Source of the DNA: Castor canadensis
Lineage: Eukaryota; Chordata; Mammalia; Rodentia; Castoridae
Direction: 5' to 3'
Assembly (NCBI RefSeq): GCF_047511655.1
Contig: NC_133390.1
Coordinates: 167,482,083 to 167,546,082, forward strand
DNA: 64,000 nt
Shown here: piece by piece, positions 24,325 to 37,015 of the stretch
Layout of the letters: every line of letters starts with the position of its first letter
Numbering within the stretch: the stretch's first letter is position 1
The notes under the pieces: model-generated
Database searches by the model: none
What the model saw: the letters and a program-made list of their open reading frames with translations, nothing else
Told to the model about the DNA's origin: nothing
Program-made: the position numbers and the translations under genes

Positions 24325-26600
24325 GAGTCTATGTTAGGGTATGAATCTGAAATGTCCCACCCCCACTGGAAGTTCATGTGTTAGAGACATGGACCCCAAC
24401 TGTAGTTCTATTGGGAGGTAGTAGAAATGTTAGGAGGTAGAGACTAATTGTAGGAATTGGGTCACTGGTGAAATGTCTTTGAAGGATTTATTGTGACCCC
24501 ACCCCTTCCTCTAACTCTCTCTTTGCTTCCTGGCCACCAGGAGGTGGACAACCTCCTCTGCCACATTGTCCTATTGTTATGATGTTCTGCCTCACTACAA
24601 GCCTATAGCAAGGGAGGAGTTTGGAAAAGTTAATATAAGCAGGCCAGGAAAAGCTTAGAATGCTGTAAGTGGAGCTTAATAAGCAATTATGTTAGAAGCT
24701 CAGAACAGCAGACTGCTGATAGGCATGCAGAGTAAAGGCTGTGATGACATGTTTTAGATGGAAATGAGGACTCTTGAGCATCTGAGTGGAGAATATTGCT
24801 GTTACATTCTAGCAATAAACTTGCGTACATTTTGTCTCTGTCCTAATCCGTTATGTGAAGTTGAGTTTAAAGGTGATGAACTTATTCATGAGGTGGAGAA
24901 AATTTCAAGGCAGCATAGCATTAAGGCCATGTGGTGGGTATTGCTGGATGCTACCAGCCAGATTACAGTGAGTATTAGAAGCAAAAATGAGAGCATGAAG
25001 ATTCAAACACCTTGCAGCTTGGGTACATAAGATGTGCTTGTGAATTGTAGCTGGAGGATGTGGTTGCTAACGAATTCAGCACCATTAAAAAACTCTAAGT
25101 ACTTTGCAATGGGACAATACTATAGCTCCTTTGAGGGCATGTCAGGAATCGGGAAGACCCCACTCCTCAAGGGACAAAGGTAAAAAAGTGTAAGCCTTTC
25201 ATTTGAGAAGAGAGTCTCTGGGGTCCCTGGTTCTATAGGACTGCCAGTTTTTTTTTTCCAGAAATTTGTCACTGTGCTCAGCCACTTAGGCATTAAGAAT
25301 CCTCAGCAACTAGCACCAGAGAGGGTTGAGGAGATTTTCAATAAGAGAGAGAAAAATCTCATCTCACTGCCATGAGCCTTGTCCTGGAGCTCTTGAACTC
25401 ATTGATGCAAAGAATTTGAAGACAATTCAAGAAGAAGAGGGTGGGAAAAGATTTGTTAGGTAAGGTGAATATAGAGCAACAAGCAGTAGAAGAAAAAGGA
25501 GAGGGAAATGCACACCAAGAGACTGAGTGCAGGCACAGAGGCATGCTGGGGCTTCTACCATTGGGATAATTTACACTAGCTAAAGTAGGTTAGGGAGGTT
25601 TGCTTGAACTATAAGTGATTTCTTTGTTTTAGGCACCTGGTAGCACTCAATCATTTTGCTATTGCAAGGTTTTGACATTATCACCCAAGCATGGAGAAAT
25701 TGGACCTGGAGTGATTATTAATCAAAGAGCCTTGTGACATGGGTACCTGTTTCTTGTATCAAAGGAATTGCTGTATCAGGTGTTCTTAACTCCTGGCACA
25801 TTACTCATCTGGGATGAGGTCAGAGGAATTTTAGAGGAATTTTGTAACTAAGGGGAGAGATATGCTGGAAGGAAAGTATGTGTGTGCTTTCCTAATGTTT
25901 GATATAATGTTTAATTTTTCAGTGCTAGTAATTTATTTTGCAGTCCTAGTTCCTGATTCTGGCTTGCTTTGATTCCCATATCACCTGCTCCTGTTCTAGT
26001 CTGCCTCTCACATCATGATCCACCATGACTTCTGGTGGCAGTCCTTGGCATATCCCACATGGTATTGTATATAAGAGTTGTATGGTCAAAGAAGCCTTAA
26101 CCAGGATTTCAAAAAAAGGCCTGGAAACCTAGGAAATACATGGTAGGGTCAGAGTTCTTTCAAGAAGACTTTTAAAGGACCACATGTGAAGCTGAAATAA
26201 TGGAAGCCTCAGAAAGTTGGAGATGCTAGGAATGTAGAACATCTGTGAAGGAAAGCTACAGGCAGTGAATGAGTGAAGTAGCCCAAGTGAGTGGCCCTGT
26301 GGGCGGCATCTGTCACTGCCACACAGGCGGTGAGCCCTTTGGAACTCACATCGTGCCAACATGTGCTCTGGATGCCAGCTGTGGAGCTACAGGATTTGGT
26401 CTTGCTTTGATCCGGTCCTTCCTTGATATTCTCCTATGCCTTCCTATTGGAACGGAAGTGTTTTTCCAGGGCTTTCTGTTAGAAGTATGTAAGTTTTAAA
26501 AAAATTTTTTACAGGGGGTGTTATGATTTGCATCTATAATATCTCCCAAAGGCTATGTATTAAAGACTTGATCCATGACATAGCATTGTTCAGAGGACAG
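24325..26600 (+). mobile_element. ERVL-MaLR-like provirus remnant
   Basis: A left LTR-like part at about 24330-24610 ('aagttcatgtgttagag', 'gggaggtagtag', 'gaggtggacaacctcctctgcc') is followed by MST/THE1-internal-like sequence. Landmarks are 'ttcatgaggtggagaaaatttcaaggcagcatagcattaagg', 'gattcaaacaccttgcagc', 'ggatgccagctgtggagctacaggatttgg' and 'cttcctattggaacggaagtg'. A right LTR starts at about 26517 (tgttatgatttgcat) and is cut off near 26600. MaLR internals carry no intact genes. The frames here are chance. Confidence 0.7.
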
Positions 26601-28190
26601 AATATATAAATAAATAAATATATTATTTATTTAATTGTAAAAAGTAAGGGGGCTTCATTTTGACTTTTTCAGATTTGAAACTACGGTACATTGGTCATAT
26701 CATTCCTCTATTATCCTCTCTTATCGCTCTTCCCTCTCCTCCTCTTCCAGCTTCCACATCTCTAACTGTCCGCCTTTTAGTTTAATGCCTTCCTATTTCA
26801 CACTCCACATATGAGAGACAGCATGCAATACTTGTCTTTGAGAGACTGGCTTATTTCATTTAGCATGATCTCCAGTTCCACCTATTTTCCTGCAAATGAC
26901 ATAATTTCTTTCTTTATGGCTGAATAAACCTCCATTGCATCTGTACCACCTCTTCTTTATCAGTCCATCTCCTGATGGACAATAAGACTGATGCCATACC
27001 TCGGCTATTGTGAGTAATACATTAATAACCGTGGCTATGCAGGAATCTGTACAGGAAGCTGGCTTTGATACTTTTGGGTATATATCCAGGAGTGCTATGT
27101 CTGGATCATGTTTAGTTATATTTTTAACTTTTGAGGAAACCCCATACTGATTTTCATAGTGACTGAACTAATTTTCACTCCTGAAAACAGTGTAGGATTT
27201 TTCCTTCTACCCACAACCTTATCATTTGTTTTTGTTTTTTGCTGTTGTTTTGTTTTCTTTGTGATAACCCTCCTGACTAGGTTGAGATGAAATATCAGTA
27301 TAGTTTCGATTTGCATTTACCTAATGGCTTAAAGGTATTTAGCATTTTTTCATGTATGTATTGACTATTTGTACTTCCTCATTGAAAAGTATCTATAAAA
27401 TTCATTTGTCCACTTATTGATTGACTTGATGGTTCTTATGGTATTTCATTTTTTGTGTTTTTAAAAAATATATTCTGGATATATTATTGGATGAATACCA
27501 CACAAAGATTTTCTTCCATTCTGCAGGCTGTTCACTCTGTTGTTTCTTTTTCTATACAGAAGACTTTTAATTTAATGCAATATTTTTGTGATTTCTTACT
27601 CTTATTTCCTGAGATATTGGAGCCCTATTAAGAAAGTCATTGCCTATGCCTAGAAATTGAAGTATTTTTCTTTAAGTTTTCCTCTACTTGTTTGAAAGTT
27701 TCATTAAGGTTTTTGGGCCACTTTGAGTTGATTAATGTACAGGGTGAGAGGCAGTACTAGTTTCAGTCTTCTACACGAGGATATCCAGTTTTTCCAACAC
27801 TATTTGTTGAAGAGGTTTTCTTTTTTTGTATGTATATTTTTGGCACCTTTGTCAAGAATCAAATGGATGTGGCTTCATAGAATTGGTTCTGGATCTTCTA
27901 TTCTTTTTATTGGTCTATGTGACTCTTTTCTTCCAGTATCATGCTGTTTTTGCTACTAGGACTCTGTGGCATAGTTTGAAGTCAGGTATTGTGCTACCTT
28001 CAGCATTGCTCTTTTTGCTTAGTATTGCTTTGGCTATTCAGGGTCTTTTGTATTTTCATGTGACTTTTAGAATTATTTTTTGCATTAAATTTGCATATCA
28101 TTTTTGGTAGTGTTTTCATTTTAACAATATTTATTCTACTGATCCATGAATATAGGACAATTTCCATCTTTTAGATACCTCTATAATTTC

Positions 28191-30540
28191 TTTTTTTTTT
28201 TTTTTCATTTTTCTTTTATTATTCATATGTGCATACAAGGCTTGGTTCATTTCTCCCCCCTGCCCCCACCCCCTCCCTTACCACCCACTCCACCCCCTCC
28301 CGCTCCCCCCCCTCAATACCCAGCAGAAACTATTTTGCCCTTATCTCTAATTTTGTTGTAGAGAGAGTATAAGCAATAATAGGAAGGAACAAGGGGTTTT
28401 GCTGGTTGAGATAAGGATAGCTATACAGGGCATTGACTCACATTGATTTCCTGTGCGTGGGTGTTACCTTCTAGGTTAATTCTTTTTGATCTAACCTTTT
28501 CTCTAGTTCCTGGTCCCCTTTTCCTATTGGCCTCAGTTGCTTTAAGGTATCTGCTTTAGTTTCTCTGCATTAAGGGCAACAAATGCTAGCTAGTTTTTTA
28601 GGTGTCTTACCTATCCTCACCCCTCCCTTGTGTGCTCTCGCTTTTATCATGTGCTCATAGTCCAATCCCCTTGTTGTGTTTGCCCTTGATCTAATGTCCA
28701 CATATGAGGGAGAACATACGATTTTTGGTCTTTTGGGCCAGGCTAACCTCACTCAGAATGATGTTCTCCAAGTCCATCCATTTACCAGCGAATGATAACA
28801 TTTCGTTCTTCTTCATGGCTGCATAAAATTCCATTGTGTATAGATACCACATTTTCTTAATCCATTCATCAGTGCTGGGGCATCTTGGCTGTTTCCATAA
28901 CTTGGCTATTGTGAATAGTGCTGCAATAAACATGGATGTGCAGGTGCCTCTGGAGTAACCTGTGTCACAGTCTTTTGGTTATATCCCCAAGAGTGGTATT
29001 GCTGGATCAAATGGTAGATCGATGTCCAGCTTTTTAAGTAGCCTCCAAATTTTTTTCCAGAGTGGTTGTACTAGTCTACATTCCCACCAACAGTGTAAGA
29101 GGGTTCCTTTTTCCCCGCATCCTCGCCAACACCTGTTGTTGGTGGTGTTGCTGATGATGGCTATTCTAACGGGGTGAGGTGGAATCTTAGCGTGGTTTTA
29201 ATTTGCATTTCCTTTATTGCTAGAGATGGTGAGCATTTTTTCATGTGTTTTCTGGCCATTTGAATTTCTTCTTTTGAGAAAGTTCTGTTTAGTTCACATG
29301 CCCATTTCTTTATTGGTTCATTAGTTTTGGGAGAATTTAGTTTTTTAAGTTCCCTGTATATTCTGGTTATCAGTCCTTTGTCTGATGTATAATTGGCAAA
29401 TATTTTCTCCCACTCTGTGGGTGTTCTCTTCAGTTTAGAGACCATTTCTTTTGATGAACAGAAGCTTTTTAGTTTTATGAGGTCCCATTTATCTATGCTA
29501 TCTCTTAGTTGCTGTGCTGCTGGGGTTTCGTTGAGAAAGTTCTTACCTATACCTACTAACTCCAGAGTATTTCTTACTCTTTCTTGTATCAACTTAAGAG
29601 TTTGTGGTCTGATATTAAGATCCTTGATCCATTTTGAGTTAATCTTGGTATAGGGTGATATACATAGATCTAGTTTCAGTTTTTTGCAGACTGCTAACCA
29701 GTTTTCCCAGCAGTTTTTGTTGAAGAGGCTGCTATTTCTCCATCGTATATTTTTAGCTCCTTTGTCAAAGATAAGTTGCTCATAGTTGTGTGGCTTCATA
29801 TCTGGATCCTCTATTCTGTTCCACTGGTTCTTCATGTCTGTTTTTGTGCCAGTACCATGCTGTTTTTATTGTTATTGCTTTGTAATATAGTTTGAAGTCA
29901 GGTATTGTGATACCTCCTGCATTGTTCTTTTGACTGAGTATTGCCTTGGCTATTCGTGGCCTCTTGTGTTTCCATATAAATTTCACAGTAGATTTTTCAA
30001 TGTGTTTAATGAATGTCATTGGAATTTTGATGGGAATTGCATTAAACATGTAGATTACTTTGGGGAGTATCGACATTTTTACTATGTTGATTCTACCAAT
30101 CCATGAGCATGGGAGATCTCTCCACTTTCTATAGTCTTCCTCAATCTCTTTCTTCAGAAGTGTATAGTTTTCCTTGTAGAGGTCTTTCACATCTTTTGTT
30201 AGGTTTACACCTAGGTATTTGATTTTTTTTGAGGCTATTGTAAATGGAATTGTTTTCATACATTCTTTTTCCGTTTGCTCATTGTTAGTGTATAGAAATG
30301 CTAATGATTTTTCTATGTTGATTTTATATCCTGCTACCTTGCTATAGCTATTGATGATGTCTAGAAGCTTCTGAGTAGAGTTTTTTGGGTCTTTAAGGTA
30401 TAGGATCATGTCGTCTGCAAATAGGGATATTTTGACAGTTTCTTTACCTATTTGTATTCCTTTTATTCCTTCTTCTTGCCTAATTGCTCTGGCTAGGAAT
30501 TCCAGTACTATGTTGAATAGGAGTGGAGATAGTGTAGATG
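28191..30540 (-). mobile_element. Younger L1 insertion, 5'-truncated, about 2.35 kb
   Basis: The insertion opens with a T-run (poly-A on the minus strand), a C-rich 3'UTR block and ORF2 C-terminal coding. It stops abruptly at 30540. The 13-bp duplication cctctataatttc flanks it (28178-28190 and 30541-30553). Two long ORF2 pieces remain open on the minus strand: 30409-29780 (late reverse transcriptase to C-domain, including [19 protein letters not shown]) and 29835-29161. They lie in different frames, and a further shift follows at about 29161. The copy is dead but recent compared with its host L1. The same subfamily appears at 63722. Confidence 0.88.
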
Positions 30541-31212
30541 CCTCTATAATTTCATTGTAGTTTTCATTGTAGAGATCTTTAATGTTTTTGGTTAAGATTG
30601 TCCCTAGGTATTTTTTTGTTCTTCACTGCTATTGTGAATGGAATTGCTTTCCTGATTTCTTCTTTCAGTGAGTTTGTTGTTGTTGTTGTAGTAAAGATAA
30701 GCTGTTTTTTAATGTTGAATTGTGCCCTGCTTCTTTGATGAAAGTGTATATCAAATCTAAGAATCTTCTAGTGAGTTTTTAGGGTCTTTTAATTATAGGC
30801 ATATCATCTGCAAATGGATAGTTTGACTTCCTCCTTTCCTATTTGTATCCCTTTTCTTTCTTTCTCTTGTCTCATTGCTCTGGCTAAGAATATAAGCACT
30901 ATATTGAATAAGAGTGGTGATAGTGCACACCATAGTCATGTTTCTGATTTTAGAGGAAATTCTTTCAGTTTTTCCCCATTCATCCATATGGAAACGTTGA
31001 CCATAGGTCTGTCATATACAGCCTTTATTATGTTGAAGTCTGAACTTTCTGTTCCTAGTTTCCTTGCAGATTTTATCATGAAGGGATGTGGGATTTTGTT
31101 GAGTGCTTTTTCTGCATCTATTGAGATGATTATGTGATTATCGTTCTTTCTTCTGTTTGGAAGCCCTATTTACATTTACCAATTTATATATGTTGTGGTG
31201 TAGTTTCTCACT

Positions 31213-31300
31213 GCTGGACTGGGGGTATAGCTCAGCAGTCAAGCATCCACCCATGTTTAGGGCACTGGGTCTGATCTCCAGCACCACTAAGAGAGAGAAA
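31213..31300 (+). repeat. ID / tRNA-Ala-like SINE
   Basis: 'tgggggtatagctcagcag' with 'gcactgggtctgatctccagcacc' keeps the tRNA-like A and B box layout. It is a SINE, not a tRNA gene. Confidence 0.8.
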
Positions 31301-32130
31301 ACTAGCTGTAGTATCTTGTAGTTCCTACTCAGGCTGATATTGTATGTGAGGTGAGGGCCATGTGGCACTCACTCTAGAAGCTTTCTTTTTGTGTGTACTG
31401 GAAACCACAGGCTTTGTAGCCTGTGGGATGGGAGGTTCCCACTCACTCCACAGACTCCCCACCCTCCAGTTTATAACCCCAAGAGAAGCAAGCATTCACG
31501 ACATTCACTTGAATGCTTTGGAGTGTGGGGGGAAGTAAACAGAGCACTGAGTTTTGCACTGCAGGGAGAGAACTGAGGGAATCCAGAATTCTGCTTGCTG
31601 GTCTCAGTGCTTTCACACCAAGCCCAGGAGTTAACTACTCTGTGGGAAACAGAAGGCAGGAAAAATAGTGTGATCTTCAGGACCTGGTCTCAGTGCTCTC
31701 AGTCCTGCCCCGTAGCAAACCACACACACAGCAGAGATGCAGCTAAAAAGGCCAAACAATCCACCACTCACAGGATCAGGGTTCTGTTTCTTCAGTGATC
31801 CTCAGGCAATGGGGCTTACTCCTTGCCACAGAGGGTGGGGTCAACAACCACCATGTCCTTCACTGCCTGAGCTCCCTGCTTGGCTTACCTTGTGGTTGTG
31901 GCCTCAGCCTCCCCTGCCCCTCAGAGAATCAGCGTGGGAACTATGGACTGCTTGCTACTTTTCTCAGCCTTTTTGTTTCTTTGTGCTTTGCAACTGTCTT
32001 ATCACCTTTTTTCTGATTTCTGCTGCTCTTCCTTTCTTTGGAATATAACCTCTCCTTTTTTATCTTTACTCTTCTCATTCATGGAACCACATGGAAGATG
32101 TGTCTCATCTGCCATCTTGCCCTGAACCCA

Positions 32131-33107
32131 CTATTTCCTTTCTTCGTTAAGCTTTCTCTTAGGTGTTACCAGTTTTTCTTCAGATTCCAGACTTGTGCAC
32201 ATGTTGATTCAGTTTTTCTCAAGGGGATAGTGCTCTGGAGTTACTCTACCACTTTCAGTGATATTACTTCAACGACTTACCAGTTTGTCTGTTTTTTTTC
32301 TTTTTTTGTATCTATGACAGTTTTATTTCATGTTATTTTCTTCATTACTCAGGTTTGAAGTTATGAATTCTTTTTCTATAAAGACATATTTATAATAATT
32401 TTCCATTTGTATATTCTAGAAAGAAAGTCAATACTCCTATCTCCTTTGCGTCCATGTTCTCTTTCCCTACCATCCTGTTCCACCTGCCTTGTGAAGATCT
32501 ATAAATATTTCGGATGGTCAATAAGATAATTTCTTAAACATTGTACACAACTGTATTTTACTGAATTCATTGATTGTCAGGATATCCTTCTTAAACATCT
32601 TCCCACCATCTGGATTACATGCTTAAAACTCTTGTTTCATGAGGCTTGTCTGGTAAAAACCCTGCTTATATATTGCATGGTGCCTTTATTTTTTAAATCA
32701 TGTAGAATGATGACTGTGAGTATAATTTCAAATTCATTTTTTTCTCAAAATATTTTTATCCCTGCTTTTCATGTTACTATGATTATTCTGACTAGTATTT
32801 CTTAAGCGTGTCAAGATATGAATTTTATATAAATTATCACATTATGTTTTCTTTTTAAATTTTTTTGGCAGCACTTGGGTCTGAACTCAGGACCTCATAC
32901 TTGTTAGGTGGGCACTCTTACTGCTTGAGCTATTCCACCAGCCCTACATTATTTCCTCTTAATGTGCATATGAAAGGAGTAGATGTGATTAACATTTCTT
33001 TCTGCAGTCAATGAGCCTTGCCTGTAGTGTGCTCATATACAGAATTTTTCAGGCACTGTATTCTGAAGTTTATAAGCAGTTTACTTAGTTCTGAGTGTAA
33101 GATAGGC
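32131..33107. other. Unassigned AT-rich sequence with one ID SINE
   Basis: A minus-strand ID unit lies at 32860-32945 ('ggcagcacttgggtctgaactcagg'). Nothing else is recognised. Confidence 0.4.
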
Positions 33108-33112
33108 TGGTG

Positions 33113-33469
33113 ATGGCTCAATACCTCAGCATAGGCTTTATTCTGAAGAAGAAAGCTGTAGAGGGTTCTCCAGCAAGAGGGCTATAGCCTACTGTCACTT
33201 ACAGACTGTGGTAGTTATAGGAGGGTAGGGGGAAGGTGCCAGGAAATTGGCGAGGCCAGGAAAATTTTTGTGATTGGCTTGTTGCTAGGGATAGCTAAGG
33301 GAGGAAAATGGTGATTAGATCAGTCGGTTACTCAACCAACTCTTGCTCCTGGTGACAATGGTGTAAGGGGGGTTTCTATCATTCTTTGGGGCCAGTTGTG
33401 ATTTTTCCAGTAAGTGATGAGGTATTTCCAGTAAGCTGCCTGCAAGAAGGAGGGTGTATAGTCCTAACA
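33113..33469 (-). mobile_element. Solo LTR, about 357 bp
   Basis: Read on the minus strand it starts TGTTAGGACT, has a TATAA-like box (near 33215-33219) and an AATAAA at 33142-33137, then ends about 25 bases later. TGGTG lies directly on both sides (33108-33112 and 33470-33474), a 5-bp target duplication. The end is GAGCCAT rather than a perfect CA, so the left border may be off by a base or two. It is unrelated in sequence to the 22.6-kb LTR. Confidence 0.65.
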
Positions 33470-33859
33470 TGGTGGTCCTTATGTTCACCCTAACACTGAG
33501 AAATATTGGTCAATATTATTTGATAAAATTTCAATTTCTATGATCTCTCTTATTTCTCAAAAGTTTCAGCCAGTTATAGCACAAATGACACAGAGAATGG
33601 GTCTATGAATTATAACACCATTTTCCAGCTAGAATTATTTTTCAAAGGGAGGAAGAACAGGAAGAAATCCTCCACACCTAGATTTTATGAAGTTATACCA
33701 AGATCTTGGACTAAGAGATTCATGTTCGGTTTATGTAACTACAATCTCCATCCTACCCCAATCCAGAAACTCAATGGAAAGCAAAGAATTTTAGGGCAAG
33801 ACTCTAATTGTGTCCAGGGCCTGCCAATCTCAGCACTCCGGACAACTTCCTTGAAAAAA

Positions 33860-34690
33860 AAAATGCCAGAAATTGCCTCATTCCAAGCTCACTAGTAGAA
33901 GAAAGTTTATGATAACCTTAACCTTATTTTTGAATCAAAGAACAAACTGTTAGTGAAGTCAGTGTACCAAATGCAGAGATAACACAAAGGGGCTTAAGAT
34001 TTGTAAAATCAAACCAGGAAAAGGTAAACAAAAATAGTATGAGATTATAATACTCATATCAGAACAGAATTTGATGAAATTTTAAAGAAGCATTTCAACA
34101 TAGAAAATTAACATATTGATAAAGATGAAAGTATAAACCAGTGACTTGGAAAAAAGTCACAAGGACTTAGTGATGAATAGGTACTAGATATGATATCTTT
34201 TTGTTGGGGGAGATAGTACTAGGGTTTAAACTCAGGGCCTTGTGCTTGTTAGGCAAACACTGTACCAATTGAGCTACACTCCCAGTCCCTTTTATTATAG
34301 TTATTTTTTGGATAGGATTTCACAGTTTTTGTCTGGGCCTCTGTGTGTCTGTGGACAGTGAATCTCCTACTTACAGCTCTCCCTAGAGTTGGGATGACAG
34401 GCACATGCCACCACGCTCAATTCACTGTGATTGCCTTGAACTGCAATCCTGTGGGTAATGTAGCTTTTATGAAACAATGAAGGAAAAAAAATCACTAAGA
34501 AATATTACAGTGCACAAAATTACCATGAAATTAGGAAACTAATACCCTCAAATACAAAAAAGAAGAGAATCTGAAAAGTGTTTTTGTTGACTGTTTGCAA
34601 AATTACTTAAAGTGGAAAGGATAACAAAAAATACCCAAACTTCCTTTAAATAGATAGAAAAACAAAGCTCTACAAATATCACAAAAGAAC
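33860..34690 (+). repeat. Unclassified repeat, copy 1 (pair with 60172-60720)
   Basis: After removing a SINE at 34200-34460, this segment aligns by eye with 60172-60720 in the same orientation. Shared landmarks include 'tactcatatcagaacagaattt' against 'tacacatatcagaagagaattc', and 'ctacaaatatcacaaaag' against 'gtataaatatcatgaaag'. I do not recognise the family. The 350 bases before it (33500-33860) hold nothing I can name. Confidence 0.5.
34200..34460 (-). repeat. B1-dID SINE
   Basis: 'agtactagggtttaaactcagggcc' followed by B1-like text 'gttgggatgacaggcacatgcc'. Confidence 0.75.
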
Positions 34691-35782
34691 TGTGTGGGTT
34701 TATTTCTAAGTCTTCTGTTCTGCTCATTGGCCTTTGTGTTTGTGCCAGTACCATGCTATTTTTGTTACTGTTACTCTGTAGTGCAATTTGAAGTAAGCTA
34801 TTGTGATACCTCCAGTATTACTCTTTTTTAGTTAGTATTACTTTTGCTATTCTAAAAGTTTATGTTTCCAAATGAATTTTAGGATTGATTTTTCTATTTT
34901 GGTGAAGACGAGCATTGTTAGAATATACAAAAGTTAATGATTTTATACATTAATTTTATATACTGCTACTTTGCCAAAACTGTTTATCAGATATAGGAGT
35001 TTTTTGGTGGCGTCTTTAGGGTGTTTTTAGTGTAGGATATCATCTGTGAATAGGGATAATTTGACTTATACCTTCCCTATTTGAATCCCCTTTATTTCTT
35101 TCTCTTGCCTTATTGCTCTGGCTAGAAGATCCACTACTTTATTGAATAGGAGTGGGGACAGTGAACACTTTTGTCTTGTTCCTGACTTTAGAGGAAAATG
35201 ATTTCAGTTTTTTTCACATTGAGTATGATGTTGGTTATAGGTTTGACATACAGCCTTTATTATTCTAAGATATGCTCTTTCTGTTCCTAGTTTCTTCAGA
35301 GCTTTTATTATAAAAGGATTTGAATTTTGTCCTAGGTTTTTTGGTATCTATTCAGATGATCATTTGATTTTTGTCCTTGATTTTATTTATATGCTGTATT
35401 ACATTTATTGATATGTTTATGTAGAACCATCCTTGCATTCCTGGATTGAAACCAACTTGATCATAATGTCTGATCTTTTTCATATCTTGTTGAACTCTAT
35501 TTGCCAGTATTTTGAGAATTTTTGTAACTATGTTCATCGAGAAATTTGGTCTATAATTTTCTTTTTTGTAGTTTCCTTTGGTATCAGGGTAATGATGGCT
35601 TCACAGAATAAGTTTGGTAGCATTCCTTCACTTTTTATTTTATTAAATACTTTGAAGAGTGTTGGTGTTTGTTCTTCTTGAAAGGTTTGGTCAAATTCAG
35701 CCTGATCATGTGGTCCTGTGCACTTCTTTGTTGGGAGACTTTTTATTAATGCTTAATCTCATTGCTTATTATAGATGTGCTT

Positions 35783-35866
35783 AAGTAGTTTATATACTCC
35801 TGGCTCAATTATGGTAGGTCATAAAAGTAGTTTATATACTCCTGGCTCAATTATGGTAGGTCATAT
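35783..35866 (+). repeat. 42-bp perfect tandem duplication inside L1
   Basis: 'agtagtttatatactcctgg' and the 22 bases after it occur twice with a period of 42 and essentially no difference, so this is a recent local duplication in an otherwise diverged L1. Confidence 0.85.
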
Positions 35867-36968
35867 GCACCTACAAATTTATCAATTTCTTCTAGATTTC
35901 CAGTTAGTTAAAATACATGTTTTTGAAGTAGTCCTTAACCATCTTCTGAATATTTTTGGTATTTGTTATGATATCCCTTTTTAAATCTCTAATCTTATTA
36001 ATTTGGGTCTTTCCCTTCCTTCATTTGCTTAGTTTGGTTAAAGGTTTTTCAATCTTAATTATTTATTCAAAGAACCAACTTTTTGTTTCCTTGATCCTTT
36101 GCAGTGTTTCTTAAGTCTCCTTTTCATTAATTTCTGCTATAACCTTCATTATGTCTTTCTATTAGTTTTGGGGTTTGCTTATTCTTGTTTTTCTTGGAGT
36201 CTTGGATCATTAGGTTATTTATTTGAAATTTCTCTTTTTTTTGCAGGTGCTTATAACTATAAACTTTCCTCTAAGCACTGCCTTTGTTGTATCCCAGTGA
36301 TTATGGTAAGTTGTATTTTCTTTTTTATTAGAGTCCACAAATTTTTAATTTTCCCCCTTATTTCGTTTAGGGATCCACTGGTCATTCAATAATGTATTGT
36401 TCTTTCTGTGTGTTTGAATATTTTTTGTAGTTGCTTTTGTTGTTGACTTCTAACTTCATTCCATTGTGGTCTGATACAATACAAGGGGTTATATGTGACT
36501 TGCTGCTTCGGTCTTGTAGCTTTTAATATTCTTTTTTTCTGTATAGTTCATGTTTTAACTATAATATATCTAGGGGGTTCTTTCTTTTCTGATCTTGCCT
36601 GCTTAGTGTTCTCAAAGTCTTCTGTACTTCTTTGACCCTTTCTTTTCTCAAGATTGGAAAGGTTCTCAGCTATTATTCTATTGTATATACTTTCTGTGCT
36701 TTTAGTTTGTATCTCTTCTCCTTCTTCTATACCCATGATGCACAAGTTTGGTTTTTGATGGTTTCCCAGAGGTTTTATATGTTCTGTTCATATTTTCTTA
36801 ATATTTTTGTCTTTATATGGTTGCTCTAATGCCATACTTTACTTTTGATCCCTGATACTGTATTTTCAACTTGTTTCATTGTATTAGCAAAACTTTCAGC
36901 TGAGTTTTTTATTTAGGTTATTGAGATTTTCAATTTAGCCTCAACAGTATCTACAAATGCATCAGATA

Positions 36969-36976
36969 TTGTGTGT

Positions 36977-37012
<36 letters not shown>
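36969..37012 (+). repeat. (TG)n microsatellite
   Basis: About 22 TG/GT units with one 'at' interruption. The Val/Cys-rich frames through it are artefacts. Confidence 0.95.

Positions 37013-37015
<3 letters not shown>

Larger units (their letters stand above)
26615..32130 (-). mobile_element. Near-complete old L1, minus strand, with a younger L1 nested in it
   Basis: It begins with 3'UTR text ('tttagcatgatctccagttcc', 'tttctttatggctgaataaacc') and runs through ORF2 to 28190. It is interrupted at 28191-30540 and resumes at 30554 ('ttttcattgtagagatctttaatg'). It ends in 5'UTR-like sequence with 'atctgccatcttgccc' at about 32.12 kb. Part of ORF2 is missing between the resumed ORF2 text and the 5'UTR-like text near 31.2 kb. 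A plus-strand ID SINE lies at 31213-31300. Confidence 0.75.

Noticed and set aside
24758-25030. 90-codon frame
   Set aside because: It falls in MaLR internal sequence, which carries no intact genes in known copies.
29161-30409. Two long minus-strand open frames (224 and 209 codons)
   Set aside because: They are pieces of L1 ORF2 (reverse transcriptase tail and C-domain) in different frames, not host genes.
31213-31300. tRNA-like sequence
   Set aside because: It is an ID/tRNA-derived SINE with an A-rich tail, not a functional tRNA gene.
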